Shown here: piece by piece, positions 1-8,940 of the stretch | Position numbering within the stretch: position 1 is the first letter of the stretch | How the letters are laid out: each line of letters begins with the position of its first letter | NCBI RefSeq assembly: GCF_001486585.1 | Contig: NZ_LN909042.1 | Coordinates: forward strand, 124,001-188,000 | Direction of reading: 5' to 3' | DNA: 64,000 nucleotides | From: Paenibacillus senegalimassiliensis | GTDB lineage: Bacteria; Bacillota; Bacilli; Paenibacillales; Paenibacillaceae | The notes under the pieces: model-generated | Seen by the model: the letters and a program-made list of their open reading frames with translations, nothing else | What the model was told of the DNA's origin: nothing | Database searches by the model: none | Program-made: the position numbers and the translations under genes

Positions 1-29
1 ACTCCTCGAACAGCTTCGTTCTGGGAAGA

Positions 30-54
30 CGACTTTTTGAACAACCTCTTATAG
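30..54 (+). repeat. Short conserved motif, copy 1 of 2
   Basis: The 13-base block CGACTTTTTGAAC is followed by a 5-base spacer and then CTTATAG. The same two blocks, with a 6-base spacer, recur at 60543-60568 in the same orientation. Here the motif overlaps the stop codon of the minus-strand GNAT-like gene. Its function is unknown; it may be a genus-level interspersed repeat or a promoter-like element. Confidence 0.4.
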
Positions 55-1341
55 TTTCATCCGCTGAATAATCGGCACACCGATAACGTGCAGCAGCTTC
101 TCCAGCAGTGTCCAGCACATACGGACACCTAAGGAGAGGTGCTTGTCATACACCGCCATCACTTCCAGTTCAGCCACCGCTCCGCGATTACGCTTGAACT
201 GTCCAACTCCGGAGCTCTCATGAAGCAGCAGGCTGCGTTCTGCGGCAATGCCGATCAGCACGGCGGACAGCATGCGGTATAACCCCAGCTTTTGGGGCTG
301 GGAGGTGTCATAGCCGAAGAGGGGGGCGGTCATGACCCCATCCCGCGCAAAAAAGCCAAGAATGGCGTCCAATCGGCCATTTTTACGTAGTCCATGCAGT
401 TCCAACGTTCCTGTAACGATGGCTGCATGGATGAAGCTTTCATTTAATTGTGGATTGCAGGCTGAATACTTGTCAATGTACAACATATCGTACAGTTCCT
501 TGATTCGGGCGGCATCCTCAGGGCACATATCCTCCGGGCCGCATACGACGTAACCTTGCTTCGCAATCAACGCCCGGTCGCGCTTCACCAGCCAGCGAGC
601 TTTGGCCGGGACGGGGGGAAGGGAAAGGGTATGTCCGGCGCTTGTGTTCCCTTTCTGAAGAGAACTCGGCTGGCTCGTCCTTCCGGTAGCTCCCTCATCA
701 GCATCCACACTAGCAGCTTCACTAGCCTCCCCAAGGGCAGCGGCTTGGTGTCCCGAGCCATGCAGCAAATAAATCTGTCGGCTGGGGATCAGCTTGCAGC
801 CCTGTTCGCGCATCGCCGTCAGATAGGGCCCGGTCGTCGCATCGTTCAGTGAGCGGCAGATCAACACATGAAGAGGGTAACGCTGCTGCAATACCTGCAT
901 AAGCTGCTTTAGCCGTTCTGGCGACACCGGCGGGAAGAGATTCGTAGATACCAGCCAATTGTTCACCTGAACGACCCGGTTGAAGTGAACACGCCGCAGC
1001 AGAGAGCCGATTCCGCTGAGCAGGCCGCCAAGCACGGCTTCGGCAGGACGGTTCCCGAGCAAAGCCAATTCTTCCCGCGCATACGTCACAAAGTGAGTGT
1101 ACGGGGAGCAGACATAGGAATTGCCATACTCCTCGTCATTGACGGTCACCGGCAGCGGCACCCCATCCACAGTGACCACCAGCAGCCGGGTGCGCACATT
1201 ATTGATGTACTGTTCCACCGAGGGGGCAAGCAGGAGCGGGAGCAGATAGTTCCTGGCATATTGCCCGTATTCCGTATCCGGCCATTTCAGATCAGAGATA
1301 TTCTTCTCATCGTAAAAATGAATCCCCACCGCGCCACTCAC
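49..1341 (-). CDS. GNAT-fold-like protein of the KAS III/ATP-grasp cassette
   Basis: Last gene of the minus-strand cassette, about 430 residues. I start it at a GTG whose GTGA overlaps the stop of the upstream adenylating enzyme, because GAGAGGAG lies 9 bases before it; an ATG three codons upstream would sit directly on the ribosome binding site. The protein has two halves joined by a low-complexity Ser/Ala/Gly-rich linker at roughly residues 200-250. The C-terminal half (an arginine-rich start, then ILGFFARDG, ESSGVGQFKRNRG and a conserved-looking MAVYDKHL) is reminiscent of GNAT or FemAB-type acyltransferases. I cannot identify catalytic residues. Gene order suggests an acyl- or aminoacyl-transfer step that finishes the cassette product. 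The family call is tentative; the gene's reality is well supported by the translational coupling. Confidence 0.7.
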   Translation of the reverse strand: MSGAVGIHFYDEKNISDLKWPDTEYGQYARNYLLPLLLAPSVEQYINNVRTRLLVVTVDGVPLPVTVNDEEYGNSYVCSPYTHFVTYAREELALLGNRPAEAVLGGLLSGIGSLLRRVHFNRVVQVNNWLVSTNLFPPVSPERLKQLMQVLQQRYPLHVLICRSLNDATTGPYLTAMREQGCKLIPSRQIYLLHGSGHQAAALGEASEAASVDADEGATGRTSQPSSLQKGNTSAGHTLSLPPVPAKARWLVKRDRALIAKQGYVVCGPEDMCPEDAARIKELYDMLYIDKYSACNPQLNESFIHAAIVTGTLELHGLRKNGRLDAILGFFARDGVMTAPLFGYDTSQPQKLGLYRMLSAVLIGIAAERSLLLHESSGVGQFKRNRGAVAELEVMAVYDKHLSLGVRMCWTLLEKLLHVIGVPIIQRMKL

Positions 1342-2765
1342 ATCTGCCATCTCCTCTCTACCCGCCGTAGCTTCGTTATTCCAGGGACAACATTGTATGG
1401 GGTAAAAGTCAGCTTCGGCGGCTTGCAGCCCAGCCGATCGCATAGATTAGCAAGCTCCCTCTGGATAGCTGCCTCCAGGGCGGCATCCTGTTCTCGCCCG
1501 GCGCGCAGCACCAGCGAGATGTCGAATTGCTCCGCGCCGGTTTGTACCACGCGGTAATGCTCAATATCGGGCGAAGCCCCGATGACCGCGCGGGTAATGA
1601 AGTCCGGAAACACGGCCACGAATTCGCCGCTCACGGAATGTGGCAGATAGAGGATATCGTCGCAACGGCCCTCGATCCGTTCGATAGCCGTATAGGCCAA
1701 GCCGCAGGGACAAGGCTTCGCCGCTTCGGTCAAAATATCGTTCAGTCGGTAACGGACAATCGGCTGCGAGGTTCGGGAGAAGTCCGTAATAATTGGTACG
1801 AAGCGACGGGACTCGGTATCCAGGTACTCCTTCTCCACCAGAACTAGGTCCTCATTTAAGTGCAATGTGCCATGCTCACAGGTATAGCCGAGAAAGCCCT
1901 CCGTGCACTGATACGCCTGATGCACAGGCAGACCCAAGCCCAACTCGATATATTTGCGGTCGAGTGGGTCCAGCACCTCCGCTACCGAGATCAGCTTGTG
2001 GGGGCGCGCAGTCAATCTGCCGGAGACAACGGCCTCAGCCAACAGGCGCAGCATGGAGGGAGGGGCAATCCAGATGCCCGGACGGTAATCCTCCAGCCGC
2101 TTGATCAGACGTTCTATGGGCTCCAGCATGTCAAAATACTGAAACTGCAAGCGTCCACGCTGGACGGACTCATACAGATTGCTGTTGGCACGCAGGAAAA
2201 AAGCGATCTTCTCTCTCCGCAGCAGCCCGCCCGGCAGCATTTTGGAGAGTACGGTTCCGCTCCACGCGGCTTGCTCACGCGCACTTACCACGAATAGCCC
2301 CCGGTTACCGGAGGTGCCGGAGGACAGGCCGATGGTCACACCGCCCAGCAGGGGCTTGAAATCCCGGGTCTGCTCGGCGCGGGCGGCCAGCCCCAACGCT
2401 TCCTTGCGGTGGATGCCAACGGTATTTAGCTCATCGAAATGCTCCATCATGTCGGATTTCTCGATGATGGGGAAGGTGTGCCAATCCTCGGCAGGCCGCC
2501 CATCCCACAATTTTCGATAAAAAGGGGACGCCCCACGCACCCACTGCACATGGCGAATGATTTGCTTCTCCTGCCAACGTGCCAGGCGATCCCGCAGGAT
2601 TGCCTGATGATTGGAAGAGGGCTGGACAGTGAGGGTGGCAGGGCTGGGAGAACGGTGATTGCCATGCGTTGCTCGTCCGGCAGAAGGCTGAGGGCTCACT
2701 TGGGTAAATCGCCGTTCCAAATATTTTATCCGGAGGTAATGATAGATGACCTGATGCAGCTTCAT
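1338..2765 (-). CDS. F390-synthetase-related / PaaK-like adenylate-forming enzyme
   Basis: About 475 residues. The motif SSGTSGNRG is the nucleotide-binding loop of the acyl-adenylate (ANL/PaaK) superfamily. Other ANL-type motifs follow: CTEGFLGYTC, then TDFSRTSQPIVRYRLNDI with the conserved arginine before the hinge, and a cysteine-rich PCPCGLAY stretch as in PaaK and F390 synthetase. Such enzymes activate a carboxylate with ATP as an acyl-AMP, usually passing it to a thiol or other nucleophile. The ATG start at 2765 overlaps the stop of the MBL gene (ATGA), indicating translational coupling. The substrate is not evident. In this cassette it could activate the beta-keto or beta-hydroxy acid made by the KAS III and SDR proteins, which is inference. 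Confidence 0.85.
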   Translation of the reverse strand: MKLHQVIYHYLRIKYLERRFTQVSPQPSAGRATHGNHRSPSPATLTVQPSSNHQAILRDRLARWQEKQIIRHVQWVRGASPFYRKLWDGRPAEDWHTFPIIEKSDMMEHFDELNTVGIHRKEALGLAARAEQTRDFKPLLGGVTIGLSSGTSGNRGLFVVSAREQAAWSGTVLSKMLPGGLLRREKIAFFLRANSNLYESVQRGRLQFQYFDMLEPIERLIKRLEDYRPGIWIAPPSMLRLLAEAVVSGRLTARPHKLISVAEVLDPLDRKYIELGLGLPVHQAYQCTEGFLGYTCEHGTLHLNEDLVLVEKEYLDTESRRFVPIITDFSRTSQPIVRYRLNDILTEAAKPCPCGLAYTAIERIEGRCDDILYLPHSVSGEFVAVFPDFITRAVIGASPDIEHYRVVQTGAEQFDISLVLRAGREQDAALEAAIQRELANLCDRLGCKPPKLTFTPYNVVPGITKLRRVERRWQM

Positions 2766-3664
2766 TCCAGCACACCCTTTCCCCAGTTGTCCAAAGCGAT
2801 TCGGCAATGGCTGGGAACGATGCGCAAGCCAGGATGCCATGCCCGCAGCGCTTGCAGGCGCTCGAAGCTTCGCTTATAGTCCAGCCGGCCCGACATGATT
2901 AGTCCGGCGGCTGGATGAGGTGGCCGCTGCTCCAGAAACGCCCGGCTCGACCAGACCGTGTCGGCGCATAGCAAATAATCGTGGGCGGTGGTGGAGACGA
3001 ACACGCCGATCATTCCCTCGGCATGGCCAGATAGCTCGACGGCCAATACGCTTCCGTCGCCGAGCAAGTCGTAGACCGACTCCGGCGTAAGCGGGGCTCC
3101 CGGGCTGAACGAAGCAGCCCAGGAAGCAGCGGGCTTGGCGGTGCTGTCCAGCCCGCCGATGGTGGCTGCTGCGCTCACCGGAAGTGAGCGCTCAGCGAAG
3201 TCCGCTGGCAGCAGCCCCGGCAGAAAGCCCGCCTTCACCCGCGCGAACCTGCCCAGCTTCCGGACAGCGGCATAGGCCTTATCCAAGTAAATGAAGCGGG
3301 CGTTCGGGTAGTCCCTGGCACCGCCGATATGGTCGGCATGGAAGTGGGAGAGGATGATGTAGCGCACGTCCTCCGGGGCGATGCCTTCTTGCTGAAGCTG
3401 AGCCGCGGCGCTGTCCTCTTCCCGGAAATGCACCGGGGTAATGTAGCGGTACAAGGCGTTTGGCAGCGTAGCGGTCTCCCGGAAGAACCGGGCACTGTAG
3501 CCTGTGTCGAACAGGATTGGCCCATGCACCGGGTGCAGCAGGCAAGCGTAGCCTGCCGGGAACTTGACCGGACGCAGGCTGCCCCCCTTCAGAGTCAGCC
3601 ATTCCGGATGCACGCAATAGCCGGCAGAGCGAATCATCAGCTTCAAGGGAAGGGAGGTCAGCAT
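2762..3664 (-). CDS. MBL-fold metallo-hydrolase, lactonase-like
   Basis: About 300 residues. ILSHFHADHIGG is the metal-binding HxHxDH signature of the metallo-beta-lactamase fold. A downstream ELSGHAEG (third histidine), CADTVW (bridging aspartate) and a C-terminal VPSHC complete the expected ligands. The layout resembles N-acyl-homoserine-lactonase-type enzymes, which open lactones or esters. Start chosen at the ATG that overlaps the stop of the upstream SDR gene (ATGCTGA); the open frame extends 5 codons further. No signal peptide, so cytoplasmic. In the cassette it may hydrolyse or protect against a lactone or thioester intermediate; this is inference from context. Confidence 0.85.
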   Translation of the reverse strand: MLTSLPLKLMIRSAGYCVHPEWLTLKGGSLRPVKFPAGYACLLHPVHGPILFDTGYSARFFRETATLPNALYRYITPVHFREEDSAAAQLQQEGIAPEDVRYIILSHFHADHIGGARDYPNARFIYLDKAYAAVRKLGRFARVKAGFLPGLLPADFAERSLPVSAAATIGGLDSTAKPAASWAASFSPGAPLTPESVYDLLGDGSVLAVELSGHAEGMIGVFVSTTAHDYLLCADTVWSSRAFLEQRPPHPAAGLIMSGRLDYKRSFERLQALRAWHPGLRIVPSHCRIALDNWGKGVLE

Positions 3665-4694
3665 GACTTCACCCACCAATCGGCAAAGCGGCGCAAGCCG
3701 TCTTCGACAGAAACCTGCGGTGTATAGCCAAGATATTGGCGAGCTAGCGAGATGTCCAGCGTATGCGTCACCCCGATGGAACCAACGGTATAGCGCGTCA
3801 GTGGAGGTTCACCCTTTAGCGGTAGGGCGGTGTAGACTAGCTCCAGTAGCGCAGCCAGACTATAGGCGACTTTGTAGGGAAGCTTACGTGTATGCAGAGG
3901 GATGTCTAGCATAGCAAATAGCTTCTCCATCAGCTCGCGGAAGGTGTATGCTTCCCCGTTCGAGATATGATAGGCTCGCCCGAGTGCTTCCGGACCCGCC
4001 TGGCAGCCGAGGATCATGGCGTCCACGACATTGTCGACATAGGTCAGGTCGATCATGGCCTGACCGTCGCTGATCATCGGGACGCCTCCCTGGGCATTTG
4101 CCTCCAGCAGCCGGGGGAAGAGCGAATGGTCCTGCGGGCCGAAGATAGCCCGCGGACGCAGGATCAACGCTGGCAGCCCGTCCTGGCAGGCAGCCAGCAC
4201 CTCTTGCTCCGCCAGCAGCTTGGTAGCGGCGTAGGCGTTCGCGGGCCGCTGCGGCAGCGGAGCATCCTCGCGGACGGCGCGGCGCGGGGCCGCTGCGGCA
4301 GCGGAGCATCCTCGCGGACGGCGCGGCGCGGACGATAATCGAACAGCACGCTTGGCGTGGAGATGTGGACGAGCCGCTGAACTCCGTGCTTGCGGCATCC
4401 CGCCAGCACGTGACGCGTAGCTTTTACATTACACTCGTAGAAGCTGCGGTATGTCCCCCACGGCGCAGATAAAGCGCCGCAGTGCAGGACAACCTCCTGT
4501 CCTGCACAAGCTCGCTCCACCGCGGCGGCATCCCGCAAATCCGCTTCAACAAAGCGGATGCCACCGCGTTCCAGCTCACCTCCCGCGTCCAGGGAACGGC
4601 CCATGGCGCTCACCTCCCAGCCCATTTGGGCCAGTCTGCGGGCGGCGTGTCCTCCCAGAAATCCGGTTGCTCCAGTTATTAGTGCCTTTGTCAT
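3658..4694 (-). pseudogene. NAD-dependent epimerase/SDR, frameshifted by a 44-bp duplication
   Basis: The extended short-chain dehydrogenase is split over two frames. The N-terminal part (4694 downward) has the Rossmann motif TGATGFLGGHAA and the HISTPS serine region. The C-terminal part, in another frame, has the catalytic YAATK and continues to the stop at 3658. The frames switch inside a perfect 44-bp tandem duplication at 4243-4330. Removing one copy leaves 993 bp, an exact 331 codons, and joins the halves smoothly into a normal 330-residue 3beta-HSD/epimerase-type protein. As written, translation from the ATG leaves frame and stops at 4164 after 176 residues, before YxxxK, so the product should be inactive. 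Alternatives are reversible slippage (phase variation) or an assembly error. The start overlaps the ATP-grasp stop (ATGA). Confidence 0.85.
4243..4330. repeat. Perfect 44-bp tandem duplication inside the SDR gene
   Basis: Two identical 44-bp copies abut, at 4243-4286 and 4287-4330. The first mismatches fall at the base pairs 4242/4286 and 4288/4332. The unit is very GC-rich and contains the near-palindrome CCGCTGCGGCAGCGG, a structure prone to replication slippage. Because 44 is not a multiple of three, it shifts the reading frame. Confidence 0.95.
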
Positions 4695-6121
4695 TTTGAA
4701 TCACCATTCCATTCAATATCTTCGGTCAAGGCTTGGGTCACGGTAATTCCATGCCGCCTGCTCCGCCGCCATACGTCGTACATCATACGAAGCTGCTCTG
4801 TGAAGGGCCCAGGGTCCTCGGGGCGACGAATCACATCGCGGGCTTCGCGCAGCGCATTCATCCATCGACGCCATGTCCGCGTTCCACGGACATACTTGAA
4901 GCCGCTGCCTAGCATAGCCAGCTTGATCATAGCCGCTGATCCCGTCCTCGGGATCACGATGCGGCCAGAAAGGGCCGCTAAACCTGGCTGGGTCAAGGCT
5001 TCTGCCAGCCCATCCTCCGGCTCAAACAAATGCACCCCGCTGGTAACACGGGGGTTGCATTCAATCGGGTACAGCGTGCCATCTTCGGCCTGGATGAAGT
5101 CGAAGCTGATTTGGCCTGTATAGCCGATCTCGGCTGTAAACCGCTTCACCCAGTCCAATAAAGCGGGATGCTCCGCTTGCTGGAAATGAATGCAAGCCCC
5201 GGCCTGTGCCGTGCGGTAATGGCAAGCATAGGCGGCATGTGCGATCAGCTTGCCTTCATGTACAATGCTGTAGCTGCACCAAGCTTGGCCTTCTATGAAC
5301 TCCTGAGCGACCCAGGGTCTGGAAGGAGATAACTCTTGTATGGCCTCGGTTCGGTAGAAGGCTGCTTTTCTGCTTAACCTTCGCATTTGCCCCAAGCTCG
5401 TATCTTGTTGTTTACCCATCCAGCGGCTTCTCTTATCAAGTGGTTTCTGTTTTTTTCTCTCTGGGATAATCACCCGCGAGGCAAACCGCGAATAAGCAGG
5501 CTTGAACACCAACGGCAGTGGCATGAGAGAAGCCGACCGCCTCAGGTCCATCAATTGGTGAGCGGGCACGGGAGAGGAGGGCGTATCGTTTCCAACCCTA
5601 TCTCTCCGAGCCTTAGCCTGAGCTCCGCGTTGCTCCACGTCTTTCCATGTGGCCTCATCTTCAAGGAGTGCCGTAGCAGGCACTTGAAAGCCAAGCTCGG
5701 CAGCCCAGTTTATAAATTCAGCCTTGTGATGCAGGCGGTGCAGCACCGCAAGCTCTGGACACAGCACCCGGCAATGGGGGCGTAGTTGCTCTAGCCCCTG
5801 GGCGACATAGAATATCTCCTCGCAGGTCGGTATCAGCAGATCGATACGCCACTGGACAACCAGCCGCTGCAACTCTGCCAGAAAAGCCTGCGTATGCTGC
5901 CTTGGGGCAGGCAGCCCTGCCGTGCCCTCCACCGCGTTAGAACTGCGGCATAGATAATGCTCCAGACTTTCCGCTGCATACACGGTATGCCCGGCACGAT
6001 GCAGGAGCCGGGCCAGTTCCAGAGCAACCGGGGCCCTTCCTCCGGTGATCAGGATTCGCTGCCTACTCTTCGGTTGTGCTGGCTCCTGACTTATCTCGCT
6101 AGTGGCTCGCTTAGTAGTCAA
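4691..6121 (-). CDS. ATP-grasp family ligase
   Basis: About 476 residues. The N-terminal RILITGGRAPVALELARLL is a Rossmann-like pre-ATP-grasp domain. The middle holds LVFKPAYSRFASRV. The ATP-grasp core has WVAQEFIEGQAWCSYS and ISFDFIQAEDGTLYPIECNP, with the acidic and asparagine metal-binding residues of carbamoyl-phosphate-synthetase-like ligases. Such enzymes join a carboxylate to an amine or other nucleophile through an acyl phosphate. Translation starts at TTG, with GGGAGG 8 bases upstream, and overlaps the KAS III stop by 11 bases. Two loosely conserved polar inserts (about residues 155-200 and 225-265) look like linkers. The substrate is unknown; it plausibly makes an amide or ester bond in the cassette product. 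Confidence 0.85.
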   Translation of the reverse strand: MTTKRATSEISQEPAQPKSRQRILITGGRAPVALELARLLHRAGHTVYAAESLEHYLCRSSNAVEGTAGLPAPRQHTQAFLAELQRLVVQWRIDLLIPTCEEIFYVAQGLEQLRPHCRVLCPELAVLHRLHHKAEFINWAAELGFQVPATALLEDEATWKDVEQRGAQAKARRDRVGNDTPSSPVPAHQLMDLRRSASLMPLPLVFKPAYSRFASRVIIPERKKQKPLDKRSRWMGKQQDTSLGQMRRLSRKAAFYRTEAIQELSPSRPWVAQEFIEGQAWCSYSIVHEGKLIAHAAYACHYRTAQAGACIHFQQAEHPALLDWVKRFTAEIGYTGQISFDFIQAEDGTLYPIECNPRVTSGVHLFEPEDGLAEALTQPGLAALSGRIVIPRTGSAAMIKLAMLGSGFKYVRGTRTWRRWMNALREARDVIRRPEDPGPFTEQLRMMYDVWRRSRRHGITVTQALTEDIEWNGDSK

Positions 6122-7109
6122 GAACCATGCCTCCCAATGTCAGCCCGGCGGCCGTGCCAATCAGGAGCATGGGGTCGCCACGCTGTATCCGCTGCTGCTG
6201 GATGGCCTCATGCAGCCCCATTGGAATCGACGCAGCGATGGTATTGCCGTGGCCCGGTGTAATATTCATGAATTGGGCAGGGGCAATACCCAGCTTCTTT
6301 TGCAGCAGACGCATAGCCATCGCACTTCCCTGATGGGGAATAACGACCTTGAACTCCTTCATATCTATATGCGAGCCGTCAAGCAACTCATCAACAAATC
6401 CAGGCAGCAGCTTGGAGGCTAGACGGAAGATGCTTTGACCGTCCATATGGAATTTGAAAGGGTCCTCCACCGGAATCGGTTGGTCCGGGTGGTATTTGGT
6501 TCCCCCGCCCGGAATTTCTGAATAATGAGCCCCTTTGCTGTAGGTACGGAGTGAAGCGTGGCGGATACGTGAAGCTTCCTGTGCTCCAGAGGGTCCGATA
6601 ATGACCGCCGCAGCACCGTCCCCGAACAAGGCAGCACTTTCTTTGTCCTTCCAGTTCAAGCCAACGGAGGCGATTTCCGTCGCCACGAGCAGCACATTCC
6701 GGTATCTGCCGGCGTGAACCATGTAGGACATCACATCCAGTCCAGTGAGGAAACTCAGACAGGTCGCATCAATATCGAAGGCTGGCACGCCAGACATGTC
6801 CTGGCCCATCGCCCGCTGAATCCACACCGCCGTGGACGGCAGCGGCTGCTCCTTGGTTCCGCTGGTACAGACCAGGCAATCGATATCTTCGAACCGCAGC
6901 CCGGCATTCTTTAGCGCGGCCTCGGCTGCTCTGGCTCCCATGAACGAGGCCGTCTCTCCATCACTAACATAATGGCGTATTCCGACGCTGGTTATCTTAT
7001 GTACCCAACCTGGCTGTACGCCTAAACGTCGATCTAATTCCTCGTCGGTCACAATGCGGCTGGGCAAGTATTTTCCGGTGCCTAATATTTTAATTTTACG
7101 ATCGTCCAT
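6111..7109 (-). CDS. 3-oxoacyl-ACP synthase III (FabH/OleA-like)
   Basis: 332 residues from the ATG at 7109, preceded by GGGAGAGG. The thiolase-fold catalytic triad is visible: Cys117 in FDIDATCLSF, His258 in VVIPHQGSAM and Asn288 in TPGHGNTIAAS. Enzymes of this group condense an acyl-CoA or acyl-ACP with a second acyl thioester to give a beta-keto product. It is the first gene of the six-gene minus-strand operon, so it probably supplies the cassette's starter condensation rather than housekeeping fatty acid synthesis. There is no acyl carrier protein in the window. It is clearly a KAS III-superfamily enzyme; FabH versus OleA-type specificity cannot be judged. Confidence 0.9.
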   Translation of the reverse strand: MDDRKIKILGTGKYLPSRIVTDEELDRRLGVQPGWVHKITSVGIRHYVSDGETASFMGARAAEAALKNAGLRFEDIDCLVCTSGTKEQPLPSTAVWIQRAMGQDMSGVPAFDIDATCLSFLTGLDVMSYMVHAGRYRNVLLVATEIASVGLNWKDKESAALFGDGAAAVIIGPSGAQEASRIRHASLRTYSKGAHYSEIPGGGTKYHPDQPIPVEDPFKFHMDGQSIFRLASKLLPGFVDELLDGSHIDMKEFKVVIPHQGSAMAMRLLQKKLGIAPAQFMNITPGHGNTIAASIPMGLHEAIQQQRIQRGDPMLLIGTAAGLTLGGMVLDY

Positions 7110-7305
7110 GTTAATCCTCTCCCGTACTCTGGCTGTGTCCGGAAGCAATCCCGGGCATTTGATGCTTTAATCCTAGCCTATAGAATTCGTTGTTCAAATA
7201 CAACGATCAAAGGTCCTGGTTAGCAGGTCAGTGATCTTAGAGGAAAGAAGAGGTTTTTGACGAAAGTTGTCGAAGACATCTACTCATCCCCTACGACAGG
7301 AGTGA

Positions 7306-7677
7306 ATGGAATTGGCAAATCAACCTGCAAAGAAATATGCGCTAGCGGCAGATCAGATCGTCGCTTTGATTCAATCAACCGAAGGCTGCATCGCTACAGA
7401 TCGGATTACGGTCGATGGGTGCAAGGTAGGCTTCATGTACAGAGAGGATACGACGGGCAGTCAGTACCCTGACAGCGGCTGGCGATTTATGGCGGGCGAC
7501 GAAGATGAGGCTTATATGGATAACCCGGGCAATCACGGGGTGTATCAGGTGAACACAATTTGCAACTATGACCGGGACATCATCCCGTTTCTTGAGGCTC
7601 CTCCGGGGACGGCCTACATCCGTGATGAGGACGATGTACTTGTGCTGGATACGCAGTGGCAGGGAGCCGAGGATTAA
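7306..7677 (+). CDS. Imm33/DUF2185 domain protein
   Basis: 123 residues. The sequence from CIATDRITVDGCKVGFMYRE through DSGWRFMAGDEDEAYMD to VNTICNYDRDIIPFLEAPPG follows the DUF2185 (Imm33) family pattern. The family is catalogued as a putative immunity protein of polymorphic toxin systems, but many members stand alone. ATG is taken as the start; a TTG two codons later has better spacing to AGGAG. No signal peptide. No toxin gene is adjacent, so the role is uncertain. Confidence 0.8.
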   Translation: MELANQPAKKYALAADQIVALIQSTEGCIATDRITVDGCKVGFMYREDTTGSQYPDSGWRFMAGDEDEAYMDNPGNHGVYQVNTICNYDRDIIPFLEAPPGTAYIRDEDDVLVLDTQWQGAED

Positions 7678-7891
7678 TCAGCGCCGGAAAGCCCTTTTCC
7701 CAGTGAATGGGATGCCGAAGTAAAGTGTCAAAGCCGTATTGACTTTAGGGAAGTATGTGGATACTATGATCTGGTTGCGGAATGCTCGTAACTTCCGTAA
7801 GGACTACTTTCGCTCAGGGGAGTGGGAGTCGGGCAGAGGCCTGTCCTGTGCTCATTCTTGCGGGGAGACACGCTTAGAGAGGATCATGGTC

Positions 7892-8731
7892 ATGGTAAAA
7901 AAGAAATTAGCGGATATCGCAATCATTATATTGGGGGCCTTCTTATTCGCGTTGGCCGTCAATCTATTCATCATCCCGAATGAGTTCGGGGAGGGCGGCG
8001 TGACCGGGGTCACGATTATTTTGTTCTACTTATTCCAGTGGTCACCATCCATCGTCAATATTGTGCTTAACGGATTGCTGTTGCTTGTTGGGTATCGGTT
8101 TTTGGATCGGCAGACCACGCTGTACACAATCATTGCCGTTGCGTTCAACTCGCTGTTCCTGCATGTAACCGAAGGCTGGACGATTGATTCACACGAACCT
8201 ACTATTAATGCCGTGTTCGCCGGGGTTATGGTGGGGGTCGGTATCGGTCTGATTGTACGCGTGGGAGGCACGACAGCAGGAACGGTTATTTTGGCGCGAA
8301 TCACCAATAAATATCTCGACTGGAATATCAGCTATGGGCTGCTGTTCTTCGACCTGATTGTTGCGTTCTCGTCTTACTTCATTATTGGGCCGGAGAAGCT
8401 GATGCTGACGATTGTTTGTTTATACATCGGCACCAAGGTTATGGACTTTATGATTGAGGGGCTGAATCCCAAGAAAGCGGTTATGATCATTTCCGAGAAG
8501 CAGGACAGTATTGCGGAGATGGTTATCACGCAGATGGATCGCGGCGTAACGGTGTTATCCGGACATGGTTATTACACGAAGAAGCAGAAGGAAGTTCTCT
8601 ATATTGTAATTAGCAAGCAAGAGGTGTCCACATTGAAGAAGATCGTGAAGTCGATCGATACGGCTGCGTTCCTCACCATTCATGATGTGCGTGACGTCTT
8701 CGGTGAAGGCTTTCTGGACATTTCCAAATAA
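7892..8731 (+). CDS. YitT family membrane protein (DUF161-DUF2179)
   Basis: About 279 residues. I use the ATG at 7892 because GAGAGG lies 9 bases upstream; the open frame extends 51 codons further without a credible start signal. The N-terminal two thirds is hydrophobic with five to six membrane segments and glycine-rich motifs (GEGGVTGVTIILFY, GGTTAGT) typical of the YitT family. The C-terminal 90 residues (VTQMDRGVTVLSGHGYYTK, then VLYIVISKQE) form the soluble DUF2179 domain. These are inner-membrane proteins of unknown transport or signalling function. It stands alone between the Imm33 gene and an insertion sequence. Confidence 0.9.
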   Translation: MVKKKLADIAIIILGAFLFALAVNLFIIPNEFGEGGVTGVTIILFYLFQWSPSIVNIVLNGLLLLVGYRFLDRQTTLYTIIAVAFNSLFLHVTEGWTIDSHEPTINAVFAGVMVGVGIGLIVRVGGTTAGTVILARITNKYLDWNISYGLLFFDLIVAFSSYFIIGPEKLMLTIVCLYIGTKVMDFMIEGLNPKKAVMIISEKQDSIAEMVITQMDRGVTVLSGHGYYTKKQKEVLYIVISKQEVSTLKKIVKSIDTAAFLTIHDVRDVFGEGFLDISK

Positions 8732-8856
8732 AATGAAGAATAACCGGCTTACTCTAAAAATAATCTAACAATTAGCTGAATATCGCTTGTTGCTAGGCTC
8801 TTACCGAGTCCCCCAGTTCTCACCGCTATTTCCCGAGTTCTGTTGGGGACTTTCCT

Positions 8857-8940
8857 ACTTATAGGGAAAAACTCCCGCTAAATCGCTCATATCCGCCAAA
8901 ATCGGGGGGTTATAGGGATTTCCTCATGCTAATTATTGTG
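8857..8940 (+). repeat. Two degenerate REP-like units (left of the insertion sequence)
   Basis: Noncoding DNA between yitT and the insertion sequence holds two related units. Each starts TTATAGGGA and continues to GCTAA (8859-8882 and 8910-8933). A third, more diverged relative lies in inverted orientation at 10311-10346, on the other side of the insertion sequence. No open frame is credible here. Confidence 0.4.

Noticed and set aside
30..54. Sigma-A promoter reading TTGAAC...TATAG
   Set aside because: Spacing between the -35-like and -10-like blocks is far too short.
4164..4398. Two separate overlapping SDR genes
   Set aside because: The two frames are halves of one protein. Removing one 44-bp repeat joins them exactly, so they are one disrupted gene.
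49..7109. Classical ole (olefin/beta-lactone) gene cluster
   Set aside because: OleB-type alpha/beta hydrolase is absent, and the ligase is PaaK/F390-synthetase-like. Only the logic is similar.
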